Below are positions 1-8,460 of a stretch of 64,000 nucleotides of DNA, one piece after another. The position numbers and the translations under genes are program-made. The notes under the pieces are model-generated. The model did not search any database. It was not told the DNA's origin and worked only from the letters and a program-made list of their open reading frames with translations. The DNA comes from Actinoplanes philippinensis. GTDB taxonomy: Bacteria; Actinomycetota; Actinomycetes; Mycobacteriales; Micromonosporaceae. Each line of letters opens with the position of its first letter. Position 1 is the stretch's first letter. The stretch lies in NCBI RefSeq assembly GCF_900113015.1, contig NZ_FONV01000014.1, positions 186,001 through 250,000 on the forward strand. Reading direction: 5' to 3'.

Positions 1-47
1 ATCGACACCAGACCGAATGAGACAGCGCCCTTCCAGATCGCTCGCAT
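1..47 (-). CDS. ku: Ku protein, N-terminal fragment (cut by window edge)
   Basis: Reading the minus strand leftward from an ATG at position 47 gives MRAIWKGAVSFGLVS, the near-invariant start of bacterial Ku. Ku is the ring-shaped DNA-end-binding protein of bacterial non-homologous end joining and recruits LigD. A GAGG ribosome site lies just before the ATG on the minus strand. Only about 15 codons are inside the window; the rest lies off the left edge. It is divergent from the LigD ligase gene at 111, the expected partner, which supports the call despite the short length. Confidence 0.88.
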   Translation of the reverse strand, partial: MRAIWKGAVSFGLVS

Positions 48-110
48 GTCCTCAGAATGGCATCACTGGGACGCCTGCGTAAGGTGATTGCTTCTGCCTA
101 TGGTGATCGG

Positions 111-1052
111 GTGTCCGGATCACCGCTCACCCCGATGCTCGCGACCGCGGGCGGGTTGCCGGTGGGCCCGGACTGGAGCTTCGAGTTCAAGTGGGACGGC
201 GTCCGCGTCCTGGCGCTCTTCAGCGGCGGCCCGCCCGCGCTCTACGCCCGGTCCGGGGCGCTGGTCACCGCCGCCTATCCGGAGATCGCCGACCTGCATC
301 TGCCGGAGGGCACCCTGCTGGACGGCGAGATGGTGGTCTTCGACGCGGCCGGCCGGCCCTCGTTCACCGCGCTGGCCGAGCGGATGCACGTCCGCGACAA
401 GAGCAAGGCGGCACGGCTGGCGGCCACTCTGCCGGTCACCTATCTGATCTTCGACCTGCTCTACCTGGACGGCATGGACTACACCGGCCTGCCCTACCTG
501 GCCCGGCGCGAGCGCCTGGAGGAGCTCGACCTGGCCGGCCCGCACTGGATGGTGCCGCCGTCCTTCGGTGACGGCCCGGCCACCGAGGCCGCGGCCCGGG
601 AGAACCGGCTCGAAGGCGTCATGGCCAAGCGTTCCGACTCGGTCTACCTGCCCGGACTCCGCTCGCCGGACTGGGTCAAGGTCAAGTTCGACCAGACCGG
701 CGACTACGTCATCGGCGGCTGGCGGCCCGGCGCGCGCAAACTCGGCGGCCTCCTGATCGGCGTGCCGACCCCGGAGGGCCTGGCCTTCCGGGGCCGGGTC
801 GGCGGTGGCATCGGCGCGGCGGCCGAGCGTGATCTCCTTTCCCGGCTGGCGCCGCTCGCGACGACCGATTCGCCGTTCGCTCCCGGTGCGGTGCCGCGCG
901 AGGATTCCAAAGGAGCACATTGGGTACGCCCGGAGTTGGTGGCCGAGATCCGCTACGGCAACCAGACGCCCGACCGCCGTCTGCGCTTCCCCCGGTTCCT
1001 GCGGCTGCGTGACGACAAGAAGCCCGCGGAGTGTGCCGAAGATGCCCCGTGA
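111..1052 (+). CDS. ATP-dependent DNA ligase, LigD ligase-domain type
   Basis: This gene seals nicks and breaks during Ku-dependent end joining. The nucleotidyltransferase motifs are present in order: FEFKWDG with the adenylated lysine near residue 27, LDGEMVVF, EGVMAKR and WVKVKF, followed by an OB-fold region ending in basic residues. The length of about 313 aa equals a lone LigD ligase domain. An in-frame ATG at 57 exists, but codons 57-110 have low third-position GC unlike the rest, and that ATG sits 9 bases from the ku start. I therefore prefer the GTG at 111. The polymerase gene follows with an 11-base overlap. The usual phosphoesterase domain of LigD is absent. Confidence 0.87.
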   Translation: MSGSPLTPMLATAGGLPVGPDWSFEFKWDGVRVLALFSGGPPALYARSGALVTAAYPEIADLHLPEGTLLDGEMVVFDAAGRPSFTALAERMHVRDKSKAARLAATLPVTYLIFDLLYLDGMDYTGLPYLARRERLEELDLAGPHWMVPPSFGDGPATEAAARENRLEGVMAKRSDSVYLPGLRSPDWVKVKFDQTGDYVIGGWRPGARKLGGLLIGVPTPEGLAFRGRVGGGIGAAAERDLLSRLAPLATTDSPFAPGAVPREDSKGAHWVRPELVAEIRYGNQTPDRRLRFPRFLRLRDDKKPAECAEDAP

Positions 1053-1950
1053 CCGGATCCCGGTGACCATCGAGGGCCGTGACCTCGAACTCTCCAACCT
1101 GGACAAGGTCATGTACCCGGTGACCGGCTTCACCAAGGCCGAGGTGATCGACTACTACACCCGGATCGCCCCGTTCATGCTGCCGCACCTGCGGGGCCGG
1201 GCGGTCACCCGGATCCGCTATCCCAACGGCGTCGACCAGGCGCATTTCTTCGAGAAGAACAAGCCCGGGGGTACGCCGTCCTGGGTCCGCCTGGAGACAC
1301 TGCCGGTGCCCGGTTCCACGAAGAGCCGGGAGACCGTCGACTTCGTGGTCGTCGACGAGCTGGCCACCCTGGTCTGGCTGGCCAATCTCGCGGCGATCGA
1401 GCTGCACACCCCGCAGTGGCGGATCGGCGCCGACCCCGACCTGCTGGTCGTCGACCTCGACCCGGGCGCGCCGGCGGCTCTGCGGGAGTGCTGCGCCGTG
1501 GCGGTGCTGATGCGTGACCGGCTGGCCGCCGACGGCATCGCCGGCTGGCCGAAGACCTCGGGGAAGAAGGGCATGCAGCTGTGCTGCCCGATCTCCGGCA
1601 CCCAGTCCTCGGAGGTCGTCTCGGGGTATGCGAAGCGGGTCGCCGAGGAGATGGCCCGGATGGTGCCCGGCTCGATCACGGCCAAGATGGCCAGGCAGCT
1701 GCGCCCCGGGAAGATCTTCATCGACTGGAGCCAGAACGCCGCGGCCAAGACCACTGTCACGCCGTATTCGCTGCGCGCCGGCGAGAAACCGACCGCCTCC
1801 ACCCCATTGACCTGGGACGAGGTCGTCTCGATGGCGACCGGGGAGTCGGAGTCGTGGCAGTGCGGCGCGGCCGAGACGCTGGCCCGTGCCGAGGAGCACG
1901 GCGACCTGTTCGCCGGACTGCTGGAGCCGGGACCGCCGGTGCCCACCTGA
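1042..1950 (+). CDS. LigD-type polymerase/primase (end-joining polymerase domain)
   Basis: This is a stand-alone archaeo-eukaryotic-primase-type polymerase as found in LigD; in end joining it fills gaps and adds ribonucleotides. From the ATG at 1042 it is 302 aa. It shows HFFEKNKP near residue 68, the catalytic pair in LVVDLDPG (D138 and D140), TSGKKGMQL near 172, and the third acidic residue in FIDWSQN (D228). The reading frame is open upstream, but the ATG at 1042 gives the usual N-terminus and an 11-base overlap with the ligase gene, implying translational coupling. With the divergent ku, the locus supplies Ku, ligase and polymerase as separate proteins instead of one fused LigD. Confidence 0.87.
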   Translation: MPRDRIPVTIEGRDLELSNLDKVMYPVTGFTKAEVIDYYTRIAPFMLPHLRGRAVTRIRYPNGVDQAHFFEKNKPGGTPSWVRLETLPVPGSTKSRETVDFVVVDELATLVWLANLAAIELHTPQWRIGADPDLLVVDLDPGAPAALRECCAVAVLMRDRLAADGIAGWPKTSGKKGMQLCCPISGTQSSEVVSGYAKRVAEEMARMVPGSITAKMARQLRPGKIFIDWSQNAAAKTTVTPYSLRAGEKPTASTPLTWDEVVSMATGESESWQCGAAETLARAEEHGDLFAGLLEPGPPVPT

Positions 1951-2007
1951 TTGCCGGCTCCCACAATCTGTGTGTATAACTGTTCTAGAACACAGTTCTA
2001 GAACAGT
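1951..2007 (+). promoter_or_regulatory. Promoter and double-palindrome operator of the trpBA-gntR operon
   Basis: TTGCCG (1951-1956), an 18-base spacer and TATAAC (1975-1980) form a convincing promoter. Overlapping the expected transcription start is a 29-base near-perfect palindrome (1979-2007) made of two copies of GTTCTAGAAC, at 1982-1991 and 1995-2004; the first copy extends to TGTTCTAGAACA. Only the central three bases break overall symmetry. GT-N2-TA-N2-AC fits the half-site pattern of HutC-type GntR regulators, and the operon ends with such a regulator, so autorepression is the simplest reading. A GGAGG ribosome site (2008-2012) follows directly. Confidence 0.75.
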
Positions 2008-2016
2008 GGAGGTGTC

Positions 2017-3213
2017 ATGACCGAGATCGCGTTGCCGCGACCGGCCGCCGGAGTCATGAGCGATCCCGGCGCCCTCGGGCGGTTCGGGGAGTACGGCGGC
2101 CGCTATGTGCCCGAGTCGCTGATCCCCGCCTGCGCCGCGCTGGAGGAGGCGTTCCGTGACGCCTGGTCCGACCCGCGGTTCCGTCGCGATCTCGACCGGC
2201 TGCTCGCCGTGCACGCCGGGCGGCCCACCGCCCTCACGCCGGCCTGGCGGCTCTCCGCCGACCTGGGGGTGAACGTGCTGCTCAAGCGCGAGGACCTGGC
2301 GCACACCGGCTCACACAAGATCAACAATGTGCTGGGGCAGGCGCTGCTCGCCAAGCGGATGGGCAAGACCCGGCTCCTCGCCGAGACCGGCGCCGGACAG
2401 CACGGCGTCGCCACCGCCACCGCCGGCGCGCTCCTCGGCCTCGACGTGACCGTCTACATGGGCGAGGTCGACATCGAGCGGCAGGCGCTCAACGTGTTCC
2501 GGATGAAGATGCTCGGCGCCGAGGTCGTCCCGGTCACCAGTGGCACCCGTACGCTCAAGGACTCCACCAGCGAGGCGCTCCGGCAGTGGGTGACCTGTGT
2601 GGACGAGGCGCACTACTGCCTCGGCTCGGTGATGGGGCCACACCCGTACCCGTGGATGGTCCGGGAATTCCAGCGGGTGATCGGGGACGAGGCGCGGCGG
2701 CAGTGCGCGGCCGAGCTCAGCACCGGGATCCCCGACTACGTGGTGGCCTGCATCGGCGGCGGTTCCAACGCGGCCGGCACGTTCGCCGGGTTCGCCGACA
2801 CCGGGGCACAGCTCGTCGGCGTCGAGGCCGAGGGTGGGGCGGCGGTCGCGTTCGGGCAGGTCGGCGTGCTCCACGGGTTCCGGTCCTACCTGCTGCAGGA
2901 CGAGAACGGGCAGGTCAGCGAGGCGCACTCGATCGCCGCCGGGCTGGATTACCCCGGCATCGGGCCGGAGCACGCACACCTCAGGGACAGCGGGCGCGCC
3001 CGGTACGTCACGGTGAGCGACGAGGAGATCGTCCCGGCGGTACGGCGGCTGGCCCGTACCGAGGGAATCCTCCCCGCCCTCGAATCCGCGCACGCCATCG
3101 CCTGGGTGATCCGGGCCGCCGAGTCCGGGGAGCTCCCACCCTGGTCGACGGTGCTGGTCACGCTCTCCGGGCGCGGCGACAAGGACATGGCGACCCTGAT
3201 GGCGGCGTCATGA
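2017..3213 (+). CDS. trpB: Tryptophan synthase beta subunit
   Basis: This subunit joins indole and L-serine to make tryptophan with pyridoxal phosphate. The protein is full length (398 aa). It contains the PLP lysine in HTGSHKINN (K101), the phosphate-binding GGGSNAAG near residue 243, and the monovalent-cation and lid regions typical of TrpB1. The ATG at 2017 has GGAGG five bases upstream. The stop overlaps the start of trpA by ATGA, so the two subunits are coupled. No other trp gene is adjacent, which is unusual because actinobacterial trpB and trpA normally sit with trpC or trpE. A second, canonical trp locus elsewhere is therefore likely. Confidence 0.95.
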   Translation: MTEIALPRPAAGVMSDPGALGRFGEYGGRYVPESLIPACAALEEAFRDAWSDPRFRRDLDRLLAVHAGRPTALTPAWRLSADLGVNVLLKREDLAHTGSHKINNVLGQALLAKRMGKTRLLAETGAGQHGVATATAGALLGLDVTVYMGEVDIERQALNVFRMKMLGAEVVPVTSGTRTLKDSTSEALRQWVTCVDEAHYCLGSVMGPHPYPWMVREFQRVIGDEARRQCAAELSTGIPDYVVACIGGGSNAAGTFAGFADTGAQLVGVEAEGGAAVAFGQVGVLHGFRSYLLQDENGQVSEAHSIAAGLDYPGIGPEHAHLRDSGRARYVTVSDEEIVPAVRRLARTEGILPALESAHAIAWVIRAAESGELPPWSTVLVTLSGRGDKDMATLMAAS

Positions 3214-3974
3214 CCACGCTGCCACGCACCGGACGACCCCTGCTGGCGCCCTACATCACCGGGGGCATCCGGCCGGACTGGACCGAATACCTGCACGAAT
3301 ACGTCCGCAACGGCGCCGACGCCATCGAGATCGGGCTGCCCTTCTCCGACCCGATCCTGGACGGACCGACCATTCAGGAGGCCTCCGACACCGCCCTGCG
3401 CCGTGGCGTGACCGTCCGGAGCATCCTCGACGAGGTGGCCGCGATCGACGCCGGTGTCCCGCTGATCGCGATGACCTACTACAACCTCGTGCACCGCGAC
3501 GCCGCGGCGTTCTGCCGTGACCTGGCGGCCGCCGGGATCCACGGGCTGATCGTGCCGGACCTGCCGGTCGACGAGTCCGCCCCGCTCGCCGCGGCCGCCG
3601 CCTCCGCGGAGGTCGACCTGACCCTGCTGGTCGCGCCGACCACACCCGCGGCCCGGCTCGCCGAGATCGCCGCGGCTTCCCGGGGTTTCGTCTACGCGGT
3701 CTCGACGATGGGCACCACCGGCTCCTCCTTCGCCGCGTCGGGCGGTCGCCTCGCCACCGAGGTGCGCGAACTCACCGCACTGCCGGTCCTGCTCGCGTTC
3801 GGCATCGCCACCCATGCCGACGCGGTGACCGCGGCACGGTCGGCCGACGGTGTGGTGATCGGGGCCGCGTTGATGCGGCGCATCCTCGACGGCTGCTCAC
3901 CGGCGGAGCTCGGCGCGGTGCTGGCCGGGTTCCGCAAGGCGCTCGACGAGGATGGGTCAGACTGTGTTCCGTGA
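3210..3974 (+). CDS. trpA: Tryptophan synthase alpha subunit
   Basis: This subunit cleaves indole-3-glycerol phosphate to indole, which is channelled to TrpB. At 254 aa it is slightly short for the family but complete. The catalytic glutamate lies in AIEIGLPFSDP (E40, equivalent to E49 of E. coli) and the catalytic aspartate in ILDGPTIQ (D51, equivalent to D60). The phosphate-binding loop IATHADAV and the C-terminal VVIGAAL are also present. The ATG at 3210 overlaps the trpB stop (ATGA), and the stop overlaps the gntR start (GTGA), giving a tight three-gene operon. Confidence 0.95.
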   Translation: MTTLPRTGRPLLAPYITGGIRPDWTEYLHEYVRNGADAIEIGLPFSDPILDGPTIQEASDTALRRGVTVRSILDEVAAIDAGVPLIAMTYYNLVHRDAAAFCRDLAAAGIHGLIVPDLPVDESAPLAAAAASAEVDLTLLVAPTTPAARLAEIAAASRGFVYAVSTMGTTGSSFAASGGRLATEVRELTALPVLLAFGIATHADAVTAARSADGVVIGAALMRRILDGCSPAELGAVLAGFRKALDEDGSDCVP

Positions 3975-4678
3975 AGATTCCCGCCTACCGGCGCATCGCC
4001 ACCGACCTCGCCGATCGCATCCGGGCGGGGGAGTACCGGCCTGGTGACGCGCTCCCGGCCCAGCGGGAGTTGAGCGCCGGCTACGGGGTCACGCTGATGA
4101 CTCTGCGCCAGGCCCTGCAGGAGCTGCGCGACGAGGGACTGATCGTCCAGCAGGCCGGGCGGGGGACCTTCGTCGCGCCGGTGCAGGCCGCCTATCGGGT
4201 CGACACGTTGCGCAGCTTCGTCGAGGACCTGCGCGAGCAGGGCCATCGGGTCGCCACCGAGGTCGTGGCGGTCGCTCTGGACGGGGGTCTTCGGCTGGAG
4301 CGGGTGCGCCTGCTCGGCGACCGGCCGGTGATCCACCAGACGTCGTCGGTGCCGGCACCCTGGGCGGCCGCGATCGCTGACGAGGACTTCCGGCGGGTGT
4401 CGCTCTACGCGGCGCTGGCCGAGGCCGGGGTGACCATCGTGCGGGCGTCGGAGCGGATCGTTCCGGGGCTGCTCACCGAGCCGGTCGCCGGGCATCTGCG
4501 CCGGCCGGCCGGGGAGGCGGTCTTCGTCAGCGAGCGCACCACCTACGGCATGGACGAGCAGGTCGTGGTCGTCGACCGCGCGGTGATCGTCGGCGATCTG
4601 ATAGAGATCCGCGCCGAACGGGCCGCCACCCGCCTGTCGCTGCAGTGGGGGACGGTACGGGACCGTCCATTCGGTTGA
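3971..4678 (+). CDS. GntR-family regulator, HutC subfamily (UTRA domain)
   Basis: A 235-aa repressor-type protein. Residues 3-70 form the winged helix typical of GntR (YRRIATDLADRIRAGEY, then LRQALQELRDEGL and GRGTFV). Residues 80-232 match a UTRA ligand-binding fold. It starts at a GTG overlapping the trpA stop, so it is co-transcribed and probably translationally coupled with trpBA. The double palindrome over the operon promoter at 1979-2007 has the symmetry expected of a HutC operator, so autoregulation is inferred. The effector is unknown; indole, tryptophan or a downstream product are candidates. This differs from attenuation-type trp control. Confidence 0.88.
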   Translation: MKIPAYRRIATDLADRIRAGEYRPGDALPAQRELSAGYGVTLMTLRQALQELRDEGLIVQQAGRGTFVAPVQAAYRVDTLRSFVEDLREQGHRVATEVVAVALDGGLRLERVRLLGDRPVIHQTSSVPAPWAAAIADEDFRRVSLYAALAEAGVTIVRASERIVPGLLTEPVAGHLRRPAGEAVFVSERTTYGMDEQVVVVDRAVIVGDLIEIRAERAATRLSLQWGTVRDRPFG

Positions 4679-4739
4679 TCGACGACTTTGATCTTCATGC
4701 GTAACGTGCTGAGGCAACCGATACGGGGGAGCATCCACA

Positions 4740-6164
4740 GTGCGCATTCGACGTCTTGCCGCGGTAGCGGCGATATCCGGTTCCCTGATCCTCGCGTCCG
4801 GCGCGCCGGTGATGGCCGCCGATCCGCTGATCGTCTCGACCGGTCTCTCCGACGGTCAGCTCATCGGCAGCCAGACGACCGTCTTCCCGCGACTCACCAC
4901 CGACCTGTACCGGCTCACCCGGCTCGAGGTGCTGATCGACGGCACGGTGCGCGCCGCACGTACCAATGCTGAGGGCCCGCTGGATCGCGGCATCACCTTC
5001 CAGGTGCCCGCCGAGTACCACGGCCGGACGATCCCGGTGACCATCCGCGGCACCGACTTCCTGGGTGTGACCGACGAACTGGCGACCTCGGTGGAGGTCG
5101 ACGCCGAAGCCCCGTCGCTGTCCGACTTCGGGCCTCCGGCCGGCAGCGTCGTGCCCGGTGTCGTCACCTTCACCCCCACCGGTCTCTCCAGTGACGTCGC
5201 CAAGGTGGCGGTGGTGCAGAGCCCCTATCCGAACGAGTGGCCGGCCAGCGAGGCGACCGCCGCACCCTGGACCGTCACCTGGGACAACCGGCAGATCCGC
5301 CCGGGCTCGGCGTCGGTCACCATCCGGGTCACCGACCGCGCCGGCAACCACACCGACTACGTCCGCGGCTACGAGGTCGAGAACCGCGCGCCGGACATCT
5401 ACTTCGAATCGTCGGACGTGGTCGGCCCGGGTCGCAGCGACCTCGCCATGCGGGTGCTCGACGACACCGGCGTCGCCCGCGTCGAGTGGTGGATCGACGG
5501 CGTGCTGCGGTCGACGCAGGAGGCGATCACCTACGACTTCGGCACCCGCAGCCGGTACGTCCCGGTCCTGTTCAAGGCGTGGGACACGGTCGGCAACCTC
5601 GGCACCTGGGAGTCCTCGGTGACCGTCGACGCCTCCGGGCCGGCCGTCACCTGGCTGTCGCCGTCGAGCGGGGCGTACCTGCGCAGTCGCCAGATCGTCA
5701 GCCGGGTCTCCGCCGCCGACCCCCACGGCATCCTCTACGCCCACCTGCAGGGCGGCAGTCCGGTACGGATCGTGCAGGGCGACCTCGAAGCCAAGGTCAA
5801 TGTGCGGGCCGACGGCCGGCGGGAACTGGTCTGGGAGGTGATGGACCGGATGGGCAACAGCACCGTCGTGCGCCGGACCGTCACCGTCGACACCCTCCGC
5901 CCGACCCTGAAGGTGACCAAGGCTCCGAAGAACAAGGCCAAGGTCAAGGGCACCGTGAAGGTCACCGCCTCGGCGAGCGACAAGTACGGGGTCGCCCGCG
6001 TCGAGCTGCTGATCAACGGCAAGGTGGTGGCCAAGGACTACAAGGCCGGCTACGCCTTCTCGATCAACACCAAGAAGTACGGCAAGAAGATCAAGTTCCA
6101 GCTGCGGGCGTACGACCGGGCCGGCAACGTTCAGTCGATCTCGACCCGCACCTGGTACCGCTGA
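4740..6164 (+). CDS. Secreted protein with repeated Ig-like domains
   Basis: A 474-aa exported protein with a signal peptide in residues 1-27 (basic MRIRRL, hydrophobic core, cleavage near VMA-AD). The rest is four or five beta-sandwich repeats of about 95 residues with recurring signatures such as VARVEWWIDG, VARVELLINGK, VDTLRPTL and YDRAGN, typical of bacterial Ig-like (Big_9-type) modules. No enzymatic domain or anchor is visible. The C-terminal module is lysine-rich (KAPKNKAKVKG). The start is a GTG with GGGGGAG nine bases upstream. It converges on the next gene with only 13 bases between stops. An adhesive or structural surface role is inferred. Confidence 0.8.
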   Translation: MRIRRLAAVAAISGSLILASGAPVMAADPLIVSTGLSDGQLIGSQTTVFPRLTTDLYRLTRLEVLIDGTVRAARTNAEGPLDRGITFQVPAEYHGRTIPVTIRGTDFLGVTDELATSVEVDAEAPSLSDFGPPAGSVVPGVVTFTPTGLSSDVAKVAVVQSPYPNEWPASEATAAPWTVTWDNRQIRPGSASVTIRVTDRAGNHTDYVRGYEVENRAPDIYFESSDVVGPGRSDLAMRVLDDTGVARVEWWIDGVLRSTQEAITYDFGTRSRYVPVLFKAWDTVGNLGTWESSVTVDASGPAVTWLSPSSGAYLRSRQIVSRVSAADPHGILYAHLQGGSPVRIVQGDLEAKVNVRADGRRELVWEVMDRMGNSTVVRRTVTVDTLRPTLKVTKAPKNKAKVKGTVKVTASASDKYGVARVELLINGKVVAKDYKAGYAFSINTKKYGKKIKFQLRAYDRAGNVQSISTRTWYR

Positions 6165-6177
6165 CGACGCTCGCCTG

Positions 6178-6639
6178 CTACTTCACGGCCATTGTCGGAT
6201 GGCCGGCGAAGAAGGCGTCGATCGTGGCCCGGTCCTCCGGACGGAACGCCGCCCGGGGGACCGGCACCTGGGTCGCGCCGTGTCGCAGCATCCACGCGTG
6301 CGGCCGCGACCTCACCCAGGTCATGCCCGCCCACGTCAGGTGGACGTCGCTGATGGCCGTGCGGACCCGGAGCCCCTCGTCGTCGAGCACGTAGTACGTC
6401 GTCCGAGCAGCCTGCTTCCGTTGCTGATGCCAGGCGAGGAGCACGACCAGCTCGGGGAAGACCAGGCAGATGAGGCCGCTGAGCAGGGGGATCAGGTCGT
6501 CACTGTCGACGCCGATGACCAGAGCCAGGACCAGGGTCGCGGCGCCCACTCCCTGGAGCAGGCGCCGCCCGGGCACGCTCTCGATGGCGATCCGGCGAAA
6601 CGTCCGGAAGGTGAAGTGGTGATCCCCCGCGATATTCAT
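6178..6639 (-). CDS. YcxB-like membrane protein
   Basis: A 153-aa protein with two adjacent transmembrane segments near residues 30-48 and 52-70, followed by a soluble C-terminal region (YYVLDDEGLRVRT...LTWAGMTWVR...IPRxAF-like ending) that resembles the YcxB C-terminal fold. Function is unknown. It starts at the ATG at 6639; there is no clear Shine-Dalgarno sequence, and the gap to the upstream XPB gene on the same strand is only 17 bases, so it probably relies on read-through from that gene. It is convergent with the Ig-like gene. Confidence 0.72.
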   Translation of the reverse strand: MNIAGDHHFTFRTFRRIAIESVPGRRLLQGVGAATLVLALVIGVDSDDLIPLLSGLICLVFPELVVLLAWHQQRKQAARTTYYVLDDEGLRVRTAISDVHLTWAGMTWVRSRPHAWMLRHGATQVPVPRAAFRPEDRATIDAFFAGHPTMAVK

Positions 6640-6656
6640 GCGGGGGAGTATGTCAT

Positions 6657-8318
6657 TCAGTCGATCTTGGGCAGGGGTGGGCCGAGCACGTCGTCGGCGT
6701 CGATGATCTTGTAGGCGTACCCCTGCTCGGCCAGGAACCTCTGCCGATGCGCCGCATACTCGGTATCGATCGTGTCGCGGGAGACCACCGTGTAGAAGTG
6801 CGCCTGCCGCCCGTCACCCTTCGGCCGCAGCACCCGGCCCAGACGCTGCGCCTCCTCCTGGCGCGACCCGAACGTGCCGGACACCTGGACCGCCACCGCC
6901 GCCTCCGGCAGGTCGATCGAGAAGTTGCCGACCTTCGACAGCACCAGGGTCCGCAGTGAACCGTCACGGAACGCGTCGAACAGCCGCTCCCGCTCCTTGT
7001 TCGTCGTCGAGCCCTGCACGATCGGCGCCTCCAGGAACTCGCCCAGCTCGTGCAACTGGTCCAGGAAACCGCCGATCACCAGCACCTGCTCACCGGGGTG
7101 CCGCTCCACCAGGGCCTTCACCACGGGCAATTTGGTACGCGCGGTCGCCGCCACCCGATAGCGCTCCTCGGCCTCGGTCACCGCATACGACATGCGCTCC
7201 GCCTCGGTCAGGGTGACCCGGACCTCGACGCACTCGGCCGGCGCGATCCACCCCTGGGCCTCGATGTCCTTCCACGGGGCGTCGTAGCGTTTCGGGCCGA
7301 TCAGCGAGAAGACGTCACCCTCGCGGCCGTCCTCCCGGACCAGCGTCGCGGTCAGGCCGAGCCGGCGGCGCGCCTGCAGGTCGGCGGTGAACCGGAAGAT
7401 CGGCGCCGGGAGCAGGTGCACCTCGTCGTAGATGACCAGACCCCAGTCGCGGGCGCCGAACAGGTCGAGATGCGTGAACGCGCCACCGCGCCGCGACGTC
7501 AGCACCTGATAGGTCGCGATGGTGACCGGGCGGATCTCCTTGCGCTCCCCGCTGTACTCCCCGATCTCGTCCTCGGTCAGCGAGGTCCGGGCCAGCAGCT
7601 CCCGTTTCCACTGGCGGCCGGCGACCGTGTTGGTGACCAGGATCAGCGTCGTCGCCTTCGCGGTCGCCATCGCCGCCGCGCCGACCAGCGTCTTGCCCGC
7701 CCCGCACGGCAGCACGACGACCCCGGAGCCACCCGCCCAGAAACCGTCGACGGCCTCCTGCTGGTACGACCGGAGCGTCCACCCGTCCTCAGCGAGGTCG
7801 ATCTCGTGCGCCTCGCCGTCGACGTAACCGGCCAGGTCCTCGGCCGGCCAGCCGAGCTTGAGCAGCGCCTGCTTCAGCCGGCCGCGCTCCGAGCCGTGCA
7901 CCGCGATCGTCTCGTCGTCGAGGCGGGCGCCGAGCATGCCGGCCAGCTTCTTGGATTTCGCCACCTCGATCAGCACGATCTTGTCCAGCCCGCGCAGGAC
8001 CAGCCCGTGCACCGGATCGTTCAGCAGCTGCAGCCGCCCGTAGCGGTCCATCGTCTCGGCGACGTCCACCAGCAGGGCGTGCGGCACCGGATAGCGCGAA
8101 TACTTGATCAGCGCGTCGACCACGCTCTCCGCGTCGTGGCCGGCGGCCCGCGAATTCCACAACCCGAGCGGGGTCAGCCGATAGGTGTGCACGTGCTCCG
8201 GTGACCGCTCCAGCTCGGCGAACGGCGCGATCGCCATCCGGCAGGCCTGGGCGTCCGGGTGATCCACCTCCAGGAGCAGGGTCTTGTCCGACTGCACGAT
8301 CAGTGGTCCGCCACTCAC
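6657..8318 (-). CDS. XPB/RAD25-family DNA repair helicase
   Basis: A superfamily 2 3'-5' DNA helicase, the bacterial counterpart of eukaryotic XPB (mycobacterial Rv0861c type), 553 aa. An N-terminal helicase-C-like domain (1-170) is followed by Walker A LPCGAGKT (203-210), DEVH (298-301), the LTATLVRED motif near 330, and motif VI QRLGRVLRP near 505. The GTG at 8318 gives the family N-terminus (SGGPLIVQSDKT) and has GGAGGG eight bases upstream. The frame stays open further upstream but runs over another gene. It lies in the same direction as the helicase-C protein at 8856-11222, an arrangement also found in mycobacteria (Rv0861c/Rv0862c). Confidence 0.95.
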   Translation of the reverse strand: MSGGPLIVQSDKTLLLEVDHPDAQACRMAIAPFAELERSPEHVHTYRLTPLGLWNSRAAGHDAESVVDALIKYSRYPVPHALLVDVAETMDRYGRLQLLNDPVHGLVLRGLDKIVLIEVAKSKKLAGMLGARLDDETIAVHGSERGRLKQALLKLGWPAEDLAGYVDGEAHEIDLAEDGWTLRSYQQEAVDGFWAGGSGVVVLPCGAGKTLVGAAAMATAKATTLILVTNTVAGRQWKRELLARTSLTEDEIGEYSGERKEIRPVTIATYQVLTSRRGGAFTHLDLFGARDWGLVIYDEVHLLPAPIFRFTADLQARRRLGLTATLVREDGREGDVFSLIGPKRYDAPWKDIEAQGWIAPAECVEVRVTLTEAERMSYAVTEAEERYRVAATARTKLPVVKALVERHPGEQVLVIGGFLDQLHELGEFLEAPIVQGSTTNKERERLFDAFRDGSLRTLVLSKVGNFSIDLPEAAVAVQVSGTFGSRQEEAQRLGRVLRPKGDGRQAHFYTVVSRDTIDTEYAAHRQRFLAEQGYAYKIIDADDVLGPPLPKID

Positions 8319-8412
8319 GCGTACACCCTCCGAAGGTCGAAAAAGACGACCCTCAAGTGTGCCACGGAATTCGCCTACAACCTTTCGCCCCTCTGGCGCG
8401 TCGGTAGTTACG

Positions 8413-8452
8413 GCCGGGTCGTGCGCTGTACATCGGGGGCGCACGACCCGGC
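8413..8452 (-). terminator. Hairpin terminator after the 94-aa gene
   Basis: A perfect 14-bp stem (8413-8426 with 8439-8452) and a 12-base loop lie just past the stop of the minus-strand gene at 8461 and before the XPB start. There is no U-tract on either side, as is common in high-GC actinomycetes. Confidence 0.7.
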
Positions 8453-8460
8453 AATGACCC

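Noticed and set aside
709..2304. Large minus-strand frame over the ligD and trpB genes
   Set aside because: Antisense shadow of three well-identified genes; low-complexity product.
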